A stretch of DNA of 64,000 nucleotides from Mrakia gelida (lineage: Eukaryota > Basidiomycota > Tremellomycetes > Cystofilobasidiales > Mrakiaceae): assembly GCA_024345305.1 (NCBI GenBank), contig BRON01000009.1, positions 434,001 to 498,000 on the forward strand. Reading direction: 5' to 3'. Below are positions 11,401 to 23,870 of the stretch, piece by piece. The stretch's first letter is position 1; every line of letters starts with the position of its first letter. The position numbers and the translations under genes were made by a program. The notes beneath the pieces are model-generated. The model was given only the letters and a program-made list of their open reading frames with translations, was not told the origin of the DNA and did no database searches.

Positions 11401-13920
11401 AACATCATCGTCTTCTCGTTACCTGGCACGTCGGAGGAACGGTTCAGTTCTTCGACTTCGTAAGTCAAAGCTTTCTACCAAACCCTCCAAGTCTCCTTCT
11501 CACTCGTCCTTCGTCCCTTCTCGTTCTCCCAGAGTCCACACCTCCTCGTCCTCCCTCCCACCGGTCTTCGATTCGAATACCCAGCTCCCCTTCCTTACCT
11601 CACCGTCGATATCCGAGATCTTCTTCGAGACGAGTCTCTCTCCCACCTCCCCGTCGCCAGACTCCTCGCGACCAACCCCAGTCAAATCGAGATCCAGAGC
11701 GTTCACGTCGCGTCCGACACTCTCGAGCTCGCCGTCGTCCTCGTGTCTGGTCAGGTGATCTGTGAGTCGACTCGTTTGCTCAGCCCTTAATATCGTCATC
11801 TAGTCTTTTCTCTGAACCGTTCCTCCTTCGCTCTTTCTTACAGACTACAAGTTCGGCGAAGCAAAACCTGGGCACGAGGCTGAGGAGGATCGATTCAGGT
11901 TCACTCAACAGCAGGAGGATCGACCAGCGGAGGAGATCACCTCCCTCGGCCACCTCGCCAAATGGAAACTCGATGGGTTCAAGCCTGTCTTCCTGCTGGA
12001 CGTGAAGAGAGGGAGCGTTGCAGCTTGTGCCGTCTCGGATGCTGGTGAGCTCGTCCTTGTTCACTCGACGCGTTCGTCCTCTCGTCAGTTCTGACCATCG
12101 TTCTCTCTCTCTCTTCTCGACAGGATTCCTCGCTGTCTCGTTCGCTCAGAAGAGTCTTTGCGTCTTGGATCTCCGAGGACCCGACGTCATGCTTCGAGAA
12201 GGCTTCGCTGAGGACGGAGGGAAGTCGAAGGGAGGGGAGGCGAGTGTTGCCGAGTCGCTCACCTGGTCGATTTGTGCCATCGGAACAGGTTCGTCCTTCT
12301 ATACCTCTACCTTCGCATCCTCTCTCGACTCAAGCTGAACTCGTCATCACCCTTTCCTCTCTACAGACCCAACGATCGGGCTTCGTCTCTTCGTCAACTA
12401 TCAACAAGGTCTCTCGAAGATCTACGCCTTCAACAACGGTCTCGCAGGGTGGGAGGTCGCCAAGAAAGCCGTCACCTTCTCTCACGACTCGCTCATCCAC
12501 CCACTCGCCTCGTTCGTCGTTGACTGGGAGACGGGAGACGAACTCGTTCCCAACGCGGAGAGACTTCAGGGTGAGTTCGATGTCGTTCTTTTCGTCGCGT
12601 CGTCTTCCCTTCCTGACGCGTTCCTTTCTTGCTCTTCTTCGTCACAGCTGCCATGGTCGCCTCGGATGTTCTCAAACGATCTCAGCAAGGACCTGCTACC
12701 ACGACCGAATCTCACTCGATCTGGATCGCGTCCAGCAGGCGATCGATTCGGTCGCAGATAAACATCAACGGAGAACGACTTGGGAAGGTCGAGCTCGACG
12801 AGGATCTGAGAGCTGTGTTCCTGGTGAACCGACATAGTGAGGTCTCTTCCCCTCATCCCTCACGCGCCTTTTCATGGAGCGACTCGAACTGACGACGATT
12901 CCCTCCTCGTTTCTCCTTCGCGTCGCTTTTCCAGCCAACAAAGTCATCATCGCTCTCGCGGAGTCGGGAACTGCCTACGCCTACTCTGTTCCGTAAGTCA
13001 TGATACCTTCTTCCCTTCACTCAACCTCTCGAACTTGGCTGATCTTCTCTTCCCTTCGCGTCCGAACGACCAGCGCTCTTGACCTCGTCCTTCGACTCCC
13101 TCTCCAGTACCCTCTCGGAAAGATCTCCATGGACACCTCTTCAGGTTCGCTCCTTTCCCTGTCTTCCTCCTCTCCCTCCCGGACTTGAAACTGACACGTT
13201 CGTTCCTCCTCCCAGGCGACTACATCGAACAACTCTCGCCCGGCTCCCCTCTCCACACCCTCACCCTCTTCGACCACCGAAAAGCCCTCCCTCCCAACGT
13301 CATCCTCACAACCCTCAACCGCCCCATCCCTTTCCAACCTCTACCGATGCAGAGCTCTATCCTCGCCTCTTGGCTGGGAACCTGGGGAGGAGGAGCGCTC
13401 GTCGGGAATCAGGTCGACGTGATCAGTGAGTTTCGTCTCTCGTCCTCCTTCCCCTCCCTTCATAGTCCACTGACCGACGTTTTCCTTTCGCAACCTTCTC
13501 GTGTAGTCGCCGGCCCCAATCGACCTCCAGTAGTAGCCAAACCTATCTTCCCACCTCCTCGCTCCCACATCGTCGCCGTCGAACGACCTCCGCTCGTTTC
13601 TCGCGTAACACCGACCAAAAAACCTCGAATCCCCATCTCGGACGCGAGGGCGAGGAAGGACGCTTACACTGAAATGCAGGAGGCTGCTGAGGAGAGGGTG
13701 AGTGCACCACTGCCACCAGCTTTCCTGCCCGCGAGAGAGGAAGAGCGACACGCTGACTCGTTTTTGTTTTCGTGTCTCGCAGGGCAACATGCTCGACGGC
13801 CTGAGCGAAACGCTAGGAAGGATGGGGACCAAGGCTGGAGAGATGGCTACTCAGGCCCAGAGGGTCGCAGCGAAGGAAACGGCGAAGGCGACGGCGAAGT
13901 CGTTCTTCAGATTCGGATAG
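8461..13920 (+). CDS. SRO7: Sro7/tomosyn/Lgl-family exocytosis regulator
   Basis: It is a WD40 protein of the lethal giant larvae/tomosyn/Sro7 group, which binds Sec9/SNAP-25-type t-SNAREs and Rab GTPases to control vesicle fusion at the plasma membrane. ATG 8461 opens MFKSTPKKPPSYKDF. The first blades read EVTALGVDPVGGWLAAGTSCG, IHLLGSPAISL and VVHVWDLGC, followed by many further repeat exons (LVGYEGGVIVWNIQ, DDGCIAVWALED, HRLLVTWHVGGTVQFFDF). A long Ser/Pro-rich insertion lies around 10520-11040. The end is the R-SNARE-like tail: ISDARARKDAYTEM...ERGNMLDGLSETLGRMG..., finishing KSFFRFG with TAG at 13918-13920. There are many short introns of 50-80 nt. The length (over 1,000 residues) and the C-terminal tail fit tomosyn/Sro7 rather than a generic WD40 protein. 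Individual exon joins were not all checked. Confidence 0.82.
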
Positions 13921-14025
13921 ACGCGAGTCAAGTCGATTTAGATACCCCTTTCTTCTCTCTCTTTCTTTTTTTGCTAGACCACGACGCGATACCATACACG
14001 ATTAATGACCACGAACATACTGCTA

Positions 14026-14958
14026 CTACGTCGCTACCTCCCCGTCGTCCTGCGCACACACGAAACACGAACAAGTCAGCTCAACACCTCACGCGACGAA
14101 GAACGAAGGAAGGGAAATCGAGCTCACCATCTCAGCGTCCTCCTCCTCCCCAGCCTGTCCGTCCTCCTCCTCACCCTCCTCCTCCTCATCTTCATCCTCG
14201 TCATCTTCTTCCGACCCACTCTCATCCTCCCACTCTACATCCTCCTCGTCCAAATCAGGGAAGCAGCTCTTCAACCACTCGGTCCTCCTCACCATGAGCG
14301 CTTGATTCAGATCTGGCCGGCTAGCGGTTCGAGACAGTTTGTTGAGCGCTTGGGTTCGGAGGGAGGAGATTCGAGTGGAGGTTGGGTCGAGGTTTTTGGC
14401 TTCTTCGAAGTGCTGTCGAGATAGATTTGCACGAAGGGAGGGGGGAAGGGAAGGGGGAAATGAGCTCGCGTTCACGGCTTTGAGGTCGAGCTCAGCTCGT
14501 TCTTTTGAGCTCGTCCGTCCCTTCTCTTCCTCCTCTAGCTCCCAAAGGGAAGGTATATTGAGAAGGGAGAGGTGTTCAGAACTCACTATGACAGCCAAAT
14601 CCCACACCTCCCCTCCTACACAAGCCTCCCCAGCTCTGACCACACATTTCACTCTCAACGCTCGATCCATCCCTTCTGCTCCATCATCCAACGCCTGAAC
14701 CGCATCCTGGTACGCTCCGACCCAGTTCCCAGTCTTGAGGTACGCCTGAGCTCTGTTGGCCAGGAGAGGAGCTGATTTGGGTGTTAAGGCGAGAGCGGCG
14801 GTGTAGAGGGGGATGGAGGAGGAGGGGCCGGAGGTAACGAAGAGGGCGTTGGCTTGTTGGCGCAGGAGGGAGGCTTGTTCAGAGATGGGGAGGAGGGACG
14901 ATGGGGGAGGAGGTGGGTCCGAAAGGGTGAGGGAGGAGAGGTTGGTCGCGAGGGACAT
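14026..14958 (-). CDS. TPR-repeat protein with acidic tail
   Basis: The first real ATG in frame is at 14958 (MSLATNLSSLTLSD); the open frame upstream has only a TTG. Residues from about 25 form tetratricopeptide-like helices: ASLLRQQANALF, IPLYTAALALTPKSAPLLANRAQAYLK, NWVGAYQDAVQAL. An intron (GTGAGT donor, acceptor cgacag) splits DLAVI from HFEEAKNLDPTSTRISSLR. After the repeats come SCFPDLDEEDVEWEDESG and a long Asp/Glu run. The last exon is tiny (DDGEVAT, TAG at 14026). TPR proteins usually bind chaperones or other partners; no specific partner can be deduced. It shares a 337-base divergent promoter with ICP55. Confidence 0.7.
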
Positions 14959-15295
14959 GCTGGGCCAGGAGAAGGGAGGAGAAGGGAGAGGAAGAAAGGA
15001 AGGAGGGAGGAGGTCGTCGTTGAGCTCGAAAACGCGTCGCGAGACGCGAGGGGAGTTTGGTTGCTTTTGAGTGGTCGTCAAGCAGATTTTGTGAACGCGC
15101 TCAGGTTGTCAACGCGAGCGTTTTTGACTGACTGGTTTCCGGAGAGAGAGAAAATTCGCTCATAAATCAAAACCGAGCTCTTGCCGGGTCGGAAAAGCGC
15201 AGACGACGACGACGAGCCGGAAGCTCACCTCCTCCTCCGCTGACCTCGCTCCCTTCCCTTCTTCTGCAACACCCACGAACCCCCCAGCACAAACA

Positions 15296-18128
15296 ATGAA
15301 ACGCACTCTCCGCTCCACCTCTCGCTTCCAATGCCTCTCCTCCTCCCCACGCCCTCGTTTCCCTCTCCGTTCGTCCTCCGACCCCCGTTCCTTCCCTCCC
15401 TTCAAAACGTCAAGCTGACCGCCCTCCTCCTGCTTCTTCCCTCCCCTTCCTCTTCCAGCCTCTTCCCCACTCACCTCCTTCCAACGTCGATCTTATCTAA
15501 TCTCGGACCCACCCCCAGCCGTGAACCCTTCGCTGTGTAAACCTCCTCGATACGGTCAACCCTTCCCTTCAACGCATCCTCATCTCCTCGCTCAGGGTGA
15601 ACTCGTCCCTGGACTGCAGGCGAGCGAGTTTGAAACGAGGAGAAAGAGGTTGATGGAGAAGATGGAGATGGGGAGTGTGGTGGTTTGTTTGGGCGGCAAG
15701 ATCGTCTATAGTAGTCAGAGTGAGTGCTCAGACCAAGGGAGGGAGGAGGGAGGCTGGGGGGCGTGGGAGAGGGAGAGGAGCTGATTGGGTTCTGGGTTTG
15801 CTTGTTTGTTTTCGCAGACATCTTGTGAGGCTGACTTTCGAGAAGAGGGTAGGATCTAGCAGACGAGGTTGTGAAAGCTGACCCTCGTTTCCTTGCTCGT
15901 TTACGTTCCAAAGCTACAAGTTTCGTCAAGGTGAGCTCGCTCCTCCCTTCCCTCCCCTCCCTCCATCTCGTTCCCTTCGAAACCCAATGTTCGCTGATAC
16001 GTCCCTCTTTCCTCCCCGTGTCAATCTCTACCAGCCACCGACTTCATGTACCTGACAGGGTTCAACGAGCCTGATTCGGCTCTCGTTCTTGGTCCGTTTC
16101 CCTCGTCCTCTGACTCGCGCTCGAGCTCACGTCGTCGAAGCTCACCGTCTCCTTTCGTTTCCAGTCAAGGACTCGAGCTCAAAAGGATACAAGATGAGCT
16201 TGTTCGTTCCCTCACGGACGGCCTCCTCGGATCTATGGGACGGAGGAAAGACGGGTCAAGAAGGGGCTGTTGAGTTTTTCAAAGCCGACGAGGTCCGTCT
16301 CTCGACTTTCTCGTCGCATCATCTCACTCGCTCACTCCTTCCCCCGTCTCCCTCCCCAAAAACTGTCCCACTCGCAGGCCTTCCCTCTCTCCCACCTCTC
16401 CACCCACCTCTCGACCCTCATTCCCTCCGCTCCCTCCGTCCACATCGACCTCCCTTCTCCGTCACCCAAATCCAAAAAGAGCTTCCTCTCCTCCCTCTTC
16501 CCAGCCTCGCCAGCATCGGAAATGGAAGCCCTCGTAGGCAAGATCCCAGTAACCAAGCTCAGTCCTCTGGCGCCGCTCGTGCAGGGGCTGAGAGCGATCA
16601 AGAGCGAGGCGGAGTGGAAGATCATGAAGCGCGCGGGAGATATCACAGGGAAGGGACATGCTGAGGTGAGTAGATAGGCCACGGTCTGAGTCTTCGTTCC
16701 CTTCCAGTATGTCGTCGTCGTGTTGACTCGCGTTGTTCGTTCGGTTGTGATGCAGGTGATGGCCTTCGCGTCTTCGTCTCGCTCGGAAGCGGACCTCGTC
16801 GCTCACTTCGAGTACATCTGCGCTCTGGAAGGATCCGAACGACCAGCTTACGTTCCAGTAGTAGCGTCAGGAGCCAACTCGCTTGTTATTCACTACACCG
16901 AGAACAACTGCAAACTCAACGATGGAGAGGTTCGTTCGCTTCTCTCTTTTTGACTCGACGCGTCGCTGACTTTCCTTGCCCTCTGCACCAGATGGTTCTC
17001 ATCGACGCTGGTACGTCCCACTTCACCCTCGCACTCTTCTCTTCCCTTTTGGCTTCCTCCTAACACACGATCGTTCTCGTTTCTTTCCGTCACAGGCTGC
17101 GAGCTCAACTCCTACGTCTCCGACTGCACGCGAACCTTCCCCGTCTCCGGCGCCTTCACCGAACCCCAGAAGGACCTCTACCAGGCCGTGCTCGAGGTCA
17201 ACAAACTTTGCATCCAGATGTGCACCATGGAAGGAGGGAGGAGCTCGAATTCGTTGCATGCGAGGAGTGAGTCCGGAAGCGAGGTCTCGAACGAGCGACG
17301 CGTCTTCTCTCGTTCCCGTTCGCTGATATATCCTTTTACTTTTCGTGCTGCGTTCAGGTGTGAGCCTAATGAAACAAGAACTCAACAACATCGGGTTCAA
17401 CTTGAACGAGGCTGAGGCGTCGATTTTGGTTCGTCCCTCCCTTTTTCCCTCCTTCCCCTTTCTCTCTCGTCCTCCCTCGCTCGTCCAACCCTAACCCTCA
17501 ATCTCTCCCCTCCTTCTCTCCCCCTTCCATTTGATCGCAGTATCCGCACGGCCTCTCACACTACGTCGGAATGGACCTGCACGATACGCCGTTGACGTCG
17601 AAGGATTCTGCGTTCGTTGACGTCTTCCCAACCACCCTCCCTTTCCCCTCGACCCTTCCTTCTTCCCAACTGACTCTTTTTCGCTTCGTTCCAACAGCCT
17701 CGTCCAAGGTCAAATCTTAACCATCGAACCAGGGTTTGTCCCTTTCCCCTCCTCCCTTCCCTTTCCCTCGTCTCGTCGCGTCGAACTAACCTCCCCCCCC
17801 CCCCTTCGTTTCGTTATCGTCACGCACAGAGTCTACGTCCCCTACGACTCTCGGTTCCCGAAACATTTCCATGGGATGGGGATTCGGATTGAGGTGAGCA
17901 CGCTTTCCCTTCCCCCCCCCCCCCCCCCCCCCCCTTCAAACTTCTTCGAGCGAAGAGAGGAGAGACCCAGACGAGCGAGTTCACTGACTCGTTTTGCTTT
18001 TGATTGGGTTGGCGTTTGGAAAACAGGACGAAGTGCTCGTCCTCCCTGAAGGACCTATTGTGTTGACGTCGCATGCTCCGAAGGAGATTGTGGATGTTGA
18101 GGGAGCTTGTCAGGCGGTGTTGAGGTAG
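15296..18128 (+). CDS. ICP55: Xaa-Pro aminopeptidase ICP55 (M24B, mitochondrial)
   Basis: It is an intermediate-cleaving aminopeptidase that removes one residue from mitochondrial matrix proteins after MPP processing, stabilising them. The N-terminus MKRTLRSTSRFQCLSSSPR... is a good presequence. It is followed by the creatinase-N domain (LVPGLQASEFETRRKRLMEKM, DFMYLTGFNEPDSALVL, GQEGAVEFFKADE) and the M24 pita-bread domain. The metal-ligand segments are all visible: MVLIDAGCELNSYVSDCTRTFP (two Asp), HGLSHYVGMDLHD (His), LTIEPGVYV (Glu) and HGMGIRIEDEVLV (Glu). TAG lies at 18126-18128. The gene has about ten introns. One near the end contains an uninterrupted run of 23 C at 17912-17934, and a preceding one has a 12 C run. 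The length and motifs are normal for XPNPEP3/Icp55. Confidence 0.88.
17912..17934 (+). repeat. poly-C homopolymer inside an ICP55 intron
   Basis: There are 23 consecutive C residues within the last intron, between the GTGAGC donor after HGMGIRIE and the acceptor before DEVLV. A second run of 12 C lies at 17793-17804 in the preceding intron. Such tracts are prone to slippage and assembly error. Confidence 0.9.
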
Positions 18129-18519
18129 CAGCCAGCTCTCGAGTTCGAGCGGAGAGGTCGATCTTTGATGGAGCCCTCGACTGGATTGGGTCTTCGTCTG
18201 CGAGGGACAGAGTGCACACGTTCGGAGGAGAGAAAGCTGAGATGTGCTGGGAGAAAACTCAATGGACGAGACGAGAGAGGACGTCGGACAAAGACACGAG
18301 AACGCGTCGTCGCCACGACCTTTGTGCTTTCCTTCGACCTCCCGCTCATCTCTCGGAAGAAAGTTGATAGATAAAGCTCGTAACGAAAGAGCGACCGAAA
18401 AAAAAGAGAAGGTATTTCTACAACTTACGAACAAAGGAAAAACTCGATCGATCTACAAAGCAGCAACGACCCGAACGAACGCGTCGAGCCAAAAAGTCCA
18501 GCGTGAATCGAACGCGTCT

Positions 18520-20319
18520 CTACACCTTCGTGACCGCCACATCCGCATAAACATCGAACCTCCTCTGCACCGTCACCGGGATTCCCTTCCTCGCCTCCTC
18601 GAGCACCTTGGGCTCGACGGTCGCGTAGACGATATCCTCCTTTTCGTCGGTCGTTCCGGCGATGGCTCCCATTGGGTCGACGACTGTTGCGAGAGAAACG
18701 AAAGAGGTTAGGAGGAGAAGGTGACGAGAGAGAGAGAAGATAAAAGGACGAACGAGTAGTGTGACCCCACTGAGAGAAGAGCGCGAAAGAGAGAGGTCAG
18801 CGAAGGGCAGAGGGGATTGAACGCGACGGGGGGAAGGAAGCGACGAACAGCCTGATAAGCGGACTTATCCTCGCTTCGAGCGGGCGAGACCATAGCGGTG
18901 TAGAACTGGTTGTCGACGGCTCGAGAGCGGAGGAGAAGCTCCCAGTGAAGAGGTCCGGTGGTGCAGTTGAAGGCTGAGGGAAGGAAACGAGGGAGGGAAG
19001 GTCAGGTCGAGGAAACGAGGGACGGAGGACGAGGAAGGGAACTCACCAGCAGGGTAGATGATGGCGACACAGCCTGGGAAGAGGAAGACAACGAGGGAGG
19101 ATGTGTGGGGTGAGTGAGAGGGTTTGGGCGACGCAGGAGGAAGAGGGAAGGAGAGAGTCGAGCTCACCTTGTCGCGCCGAGATCATGGCCAGCTCAGGGA
19201 ATCGAATGTCATAGCAGATCCCAAGTCCGATTCGTCCGAAGGCTACCGTTACGAAAAGCAACGCGGGGTCAACCGAAGTTTGGCTCTCGAACGAACGAAG
19301 GAAACGACGAGGGACGCGAGGACGAAACGAAACGAAAACTCACGAGCCTCGAACGAGTTCATGGACCTTCCTCCAGTCAACGTCTCCGACTCCTTGAAGG
19401 TGATCTGATTCACCCACCCAGACAGAGACCAAGAAGAGAAAGAGAGAGAGAATCAGCTCGACGAACGAGGAAGAGGACGAGCGAAGCAAACTCACGCGAC
19501 CGGGAATATCGATATCGAACAAATGGACCTTTCGGTGAATCGCCACAAGGGTTCCCTCAGGGTTGTAGACCGTACAGGTGTTGTAGACCTTCTCGTCTAC
19601 AGGATCAAGCTCAGGGATGGATCCTAACCACAAGAACGGCGATTCAAAAAGATAGCAATCAGTCAGTCTTGCTCGAGATTTCGAAACGTCTCCCTTTCCC
19701 TCCTCCATCTCGAGCGCTCCTTCTCACGATAAGAGCGACAGATCCAAAGAGAGCGGGAGGGCAGAAGTCTACTGACCACCAATAAGCCACACACCCGCCT
19801 CCTTAGCCACCGCCGAAAGCATAGCGACGGACTCGCTGAGGGAAGCTGTCGGGGTGGAAGGGAAGTCCTCGATGGAAGGGATCACTTCGGCGTAGGACCT
19901 GAATTGGTTCACGGCGTAGGGGGAGTTGAAGACTTCCTGCAAAGTCACAAACCCGAACCAGAAGAGGGTCAGCACGTCTTTGAGGGAGAAAGAAAAAGAA
20001 GGGCAGGGCTAGAGAGAGCGAGAGAGCAGCTCCGTCCCGAGACTCGAGAGGAGGTCAAGGACGGAGATCTCTCTCCCTCGAGAGCCGAACGACCCTGCCT
20101 TTCCCTCCTTCCTTTCGCCACACCCAACCATCCCAGCAAAACAAGGGAGAGGGCACGTACGGGCAGAACGACCAAATCGACCTTCTCCTTCCCACTCTTC
20201 CCCTTGGAGGCTTCGAGGACCTTAGCTCGGGCAAGAGCGAGGTTGACCGTCTTGTCCTTCCCCGTCCCTCCCAACTGGATCAGAGCGAGTTTGAACGCGG
20301 AGGCTTTGATGGTGGCCAT
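18520..20319 (-). CDS. NIT2: nitrilase-superfamily omega-amidase (Nit2-like)
   Basis: It belongs to the carbon-nitrogen hydrolase family; Nit2/omega-amidase hydrolyses alpha-ketoglutaramate and related amides. ATG 20319 gives [34 protein letters not shown]. The catalytic triad is visible: Glu in [15 protein letters not shown], Lys in [16 protein letters not shown] and Cys in [16 protein letters not shown]. Further family signatures are [19 protein letters not shown] and [23 protein letters not shown]. The C-terminus is ...[14 protein letters not shown] with TAG (18520-18522). Introns of about 70-130 nt interrupt it, each with the usual CTGAC branch. It lacks a presequence, so it is probably cytosolic. 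Nit2 and yeast Nit3 are both close; the substrate is inferred from the family. Confidence 0.87.
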
Positions 20320-20837
20320 ATCGAAACGAGTGAGTTTGGGAGGGGGGTAGGTGGAAGGAGGGTGGGGAGGAAAAGGGAAGGGGGGTGGTGGGTTGAGGGA
20401 AGGGGGAGGGAGGGAGGGAGGGTCAGCTTTCGTTTTGATTTCAGGCTTGAATGGCCGTCGAGTCGACCCTTTTTCCCTAAGGCCGACGACGACGACGCGC
20501 TGCTTTTCCTTCCTTCCTTCCCTGTTGGCGAGAGGATCGGTGTCGAGAACAGGATAATCAATAGCGAGAAAGAGAAAAGGGAAGAAAATAAGTGCAAGGT
20601 GGTACAGATGGAGAGAGAGAGAGCACAGACAGACAGGGAACGAGAGAGAAGAGAAGACCGCGACGCGAAAGAGATCAGAGAACAAAGGTCGAGAGAAGGA
20701 TAGATAGGAGCGAGGAGAGAGACAGACACAGAGAGAGATAAGACTAGAGAAGAGAGAGAGAGAGAGGGTAAAGACGAGAAACAAGAGCTACGTAGGTAAG
20801 AGGTATTATCGAGAAAGAGCGAGAGTCCAGCACCCCT
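20320..20837. other. promoter region of the Nit2-like gene
   Basis: This lies between two minus-strand genes. It is rich in GA on the + strand, with a (GA)n run near 20745-20766. No gene is supported. Confidence 0.35.
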
Positions 20838-23800
20838 TCACATCGCCCACCCAGCCACTCCCTCGACCTCCCTCGTCGCGCTCCCACTCCTAGCAAACGC
20901 CCACCTGACCGACTCGGTCGTCTGAACATGCGCGATCGACACCGTTCCCAGATCATCCTCCGCCGAGAAGATGGACGACGCCGACGACGACTCTCCCGAC
21001 GCGTCCGAAGCCAACGACGAGGACGAGGACGAGGCTGAGAGGAACGAGGTTTCTTGAGCGACGACGGGGGACAGGTTGAGCGAGGGAGAATCGAAGTTGA
21101 TGAGATCGATATCCGATGCTGAGACCGTTGAGCGATGAGTTGGAGGAGGACTGGAGGGAGGGGGAGGAGGAGGGGAGATGATGACCGAGAACGTCGACGC
21201 GGTCGGGGAGGTAGTAGGTGTTTCGTCCCACGATCCGACCTTATCCGCGAGACAACCCGTCGAGGCAGAGAGGTAGAACGGTCTTCGATGATCCCTGACC
21301 AGCATGGGCGAAGGGATCTGTCTCTTCCTCGGTGGGAGCAGATCCTCCGGCTCGATCCCCAATCCGAGTCCTGAGAGGGCTGGTGCGGAAGCGGAGGTGT
21401 GAGGAGGAGGGAGAGGGAACTCGTGCCATGGTGCTGTGGAGGGGGAGTTGAGGATCGAGGAGGAAGTGGAGACGAAGGAGGAGTTGGAGGCGGATTTGGG
21501 GAGAGGGTGGTTTCCGTTCGCTTTCGGGGTTAGGGAGGCGGCGGCGGAGGAGGAGGGAGAGGTAGGTTGTTGGAGGAGGAAGGTGTTGTCCGAAGTGAGG
21601 GAGGGAGAGTAGACCTTGCTTTCTCGACGAGTGGTGAAGGGAGATCCGGAGGAGGTGGTATCGGTGGTGGAGAGGGAGTTGATCATCTCCGAGAGAGCCT
21701 CGTCGAGTCCTCCGCCGACGTCTTCTCCTCCATCGCTGTCCGCGTCAACGTCCTGGGTATCGCTCCAATCAGCCTCTGACGACGAAGCCGAGATCGTCGA
21801 ACCCACCGAGAAGGACGACGAGAGCGAGGGCATCGACCCATGGGATCCCTCTCCTCCGAACGCATCCTCCTCGCTGTTCTCCTGCTGCTCCTTGACGACC
21901 TCCTCCTCCTGCTCGAGCGACTCGTCCTCCTCCTCTTCGACGGGCCTGGCAGGCAGGGGAACCCTGGGAGGGGAGCTCAAAGGAGGGTGGCTTCCCGAAC
22001 GAGCTCTGCTCGAGACGATCCTGGCGGGAGGAGTGGACGACCGATCCTCGACGAAGACTGCCGACGACGACGATTCCGACGGGGAGAAGGACGAAGCGAG
22101 AGTAGGGGTGTCGAAGGAAGGGGGTTCCACGACGTCCTCGTTGAAAAAGCTGAGCCCGAGTTCCTGGATATCGATGTCGGGAAGACGAATGGCTGCCTTT
22201 CGAGGGGACGAGTCGTCGTCGTCGAGGAACGAGGGTTGCGGGCGAGAGGGAGTAGGAGTGATGGATCCTTCTCGGTCGATTGCTGCTTGAGCGATGAAGG
22301 CAGCCGCCTGAGCGTCCTCGATAGAAGGGAGGGCTCGTTGAGGGCTGTGAGGTCGAGTCGAGACGAGAACGACGGGTGTTGATCGTGCCTCCTCCATCCT
22401 CTTCGCCAAATCGACCGCGACGCTCGCCGAAGGGGGGATGGGAGGCATGGCGGCTTCTCCCCAGCCTCCACTCGACCTCGAGCCTGCTCCAGCGACGGAG
22501 GCGGTGTCGGGAGTGGCAGGAACGACGACGACGACGGGGAGTCCTGAGAGTTGAAGAGGCGAGCGAACCGAGGGAGGACCCATTCCGAAGAGGTGGTGGT
22601 GAGGAGGGAAGTTGGGAGTGGTTGGGGAAGGGGTTGAGGAGTAAGGGGAGTTGGTTCGAGAGGGAGGAGGGCGAGAGGAGGTCGAGACGGTGGATCGGAA
22701 AGCGGGAGGAGGACCTCGTCGAGACGAGGAACGAAGAGGGACCGAGGAGTCGTCGAAGGCTGGTCGAGACATCAACACGGGACTCGTGAGGGTTGGGAGG
22801 TTCGACATACTGGAGAGGGGACATAGAGTGAGGGGACGTATCAGCTACGAAGCCGAGGAGAAGAACGAAGAAACGAACGAGGACAAAGGGAGGGCTGACC
22901 TTCTCGACCTCTTCCTTCCATGCCCCATCCTTGCAGCAGCTCCAACGGGTACTCCAACGCTCTCTCTCCTCGGAGGTCCAACCCCAACCCCTGCCCCTCC
23001 CCATCCAGAATGCGACCCAGCTCCTACAGCTCCTCCACCCACGCTGGAGGACGCGCCCGTCCTCCTCGTCGAGACGTACACCTTCGGCGAGCCCGTCTCT
23101 CCTCCTCCTCCTGCTTGTCTTGATGGGGGGAGAGGAGCCGAGAGAGGGATCTCCGAGTTTCTTGGAGGGAGGGAATGCCAGCTTCCCGGTGGAGAGGGTC
23201 GAGTGGAGGTATGGTTTCTTGGGAGGGAAGAATTTGAGTAGGTGGACGAGCCGGAAGAGGAGGGAGGAGGTCGGAAGTCGGGTTGGCCATTCGCCCAGTC
23301 GTAGTCCTCGTCAAAGTACAGTGCTGAACGAGACGAAGGGGACCCAGAGAGGGGAGGAAGTTGAACGGATCGATGAGGGGAGGAGGTGGATGGGTACTGC
23401 TGCTGTTGCTGATAGAGCGAAGGGTGGGGTGGTTGGTAGGAGGAAGAAGAGGAGGAGGAGGAGGAGGAAGGAGGAGGAGCGTAGCTCGCGTGTCTGGAGG
23501 ATTGCTGAGGATGGAAGTCCGGGAGGTTGTTGCTCGTTGAAGTTCGTAGAGGAGTGGAGGAGGTTGAAGCGTACGAGTGGGATGGATGGTGTCTCGCGCT
23601 GTTGTTGGAGGAGGATGAGTGAGGAGGAGGAGTGGGAGGGAAGGACGCGTCCGTGGGAGAGGAGGAAGCAGACGTCTTCCTCTTCCAAAACTTGAACGAT
23701 CCAGGAGAGGACGGAGGTCCATGCGAAAGCGAGGGAGCAGAGGAGGGAGGAGGAGGTCCGGACTGGTAGTGTTTGTAAGGAGCAGAAGCAGGACCGCTGG

Positions 23801-23870
23801 TGCTGGTCCGCTCGCGAGAAGAGAGGTCGAGAGGAGTGGGAGGTCCCTTCCTGAGAGATTTGAACGGCAT
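20838..23870 (-). CDS. large Ser/Pro-rich disordered protein
   Basis: Two exons are joined by one intron (donor GTCAGC after KRSR, acceptor ctccag before MSNLP), giving about 980 residues. ATG 23870 opens MPFKSLRKGPPTPLDLSSRE. The sequence is dominated by Ser and Pro, with a poly-Ser run near residue 140, a poly-Gln run (YQQQQQYPS) and acidic stretches (EEEEDESLEQEEEVVKEQQE). The C-terminal part contains IDLINFDSPSLNLSPV and ends VRWAFARSGSATREVEGVAGWAM with TGA. Short motifs such as FWKRKTS, IDIQELGLSFF and FYLSASTGCL may be conserved linear motifs. I cannot assign a family. Composition suggests a phosphorylated regulatory or scaffold protein (inference only). The continuous reading frame and single in-phase intron support the coding call. 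Confidence 0.72.

Noticed and set aside
21769..23004. 411-codon minus-strand frame
   Set aside because: It is an alternative frame of the Ser/Pro-rich gene; the called frame joins in phase with exon 1 and runs to a proper stop.
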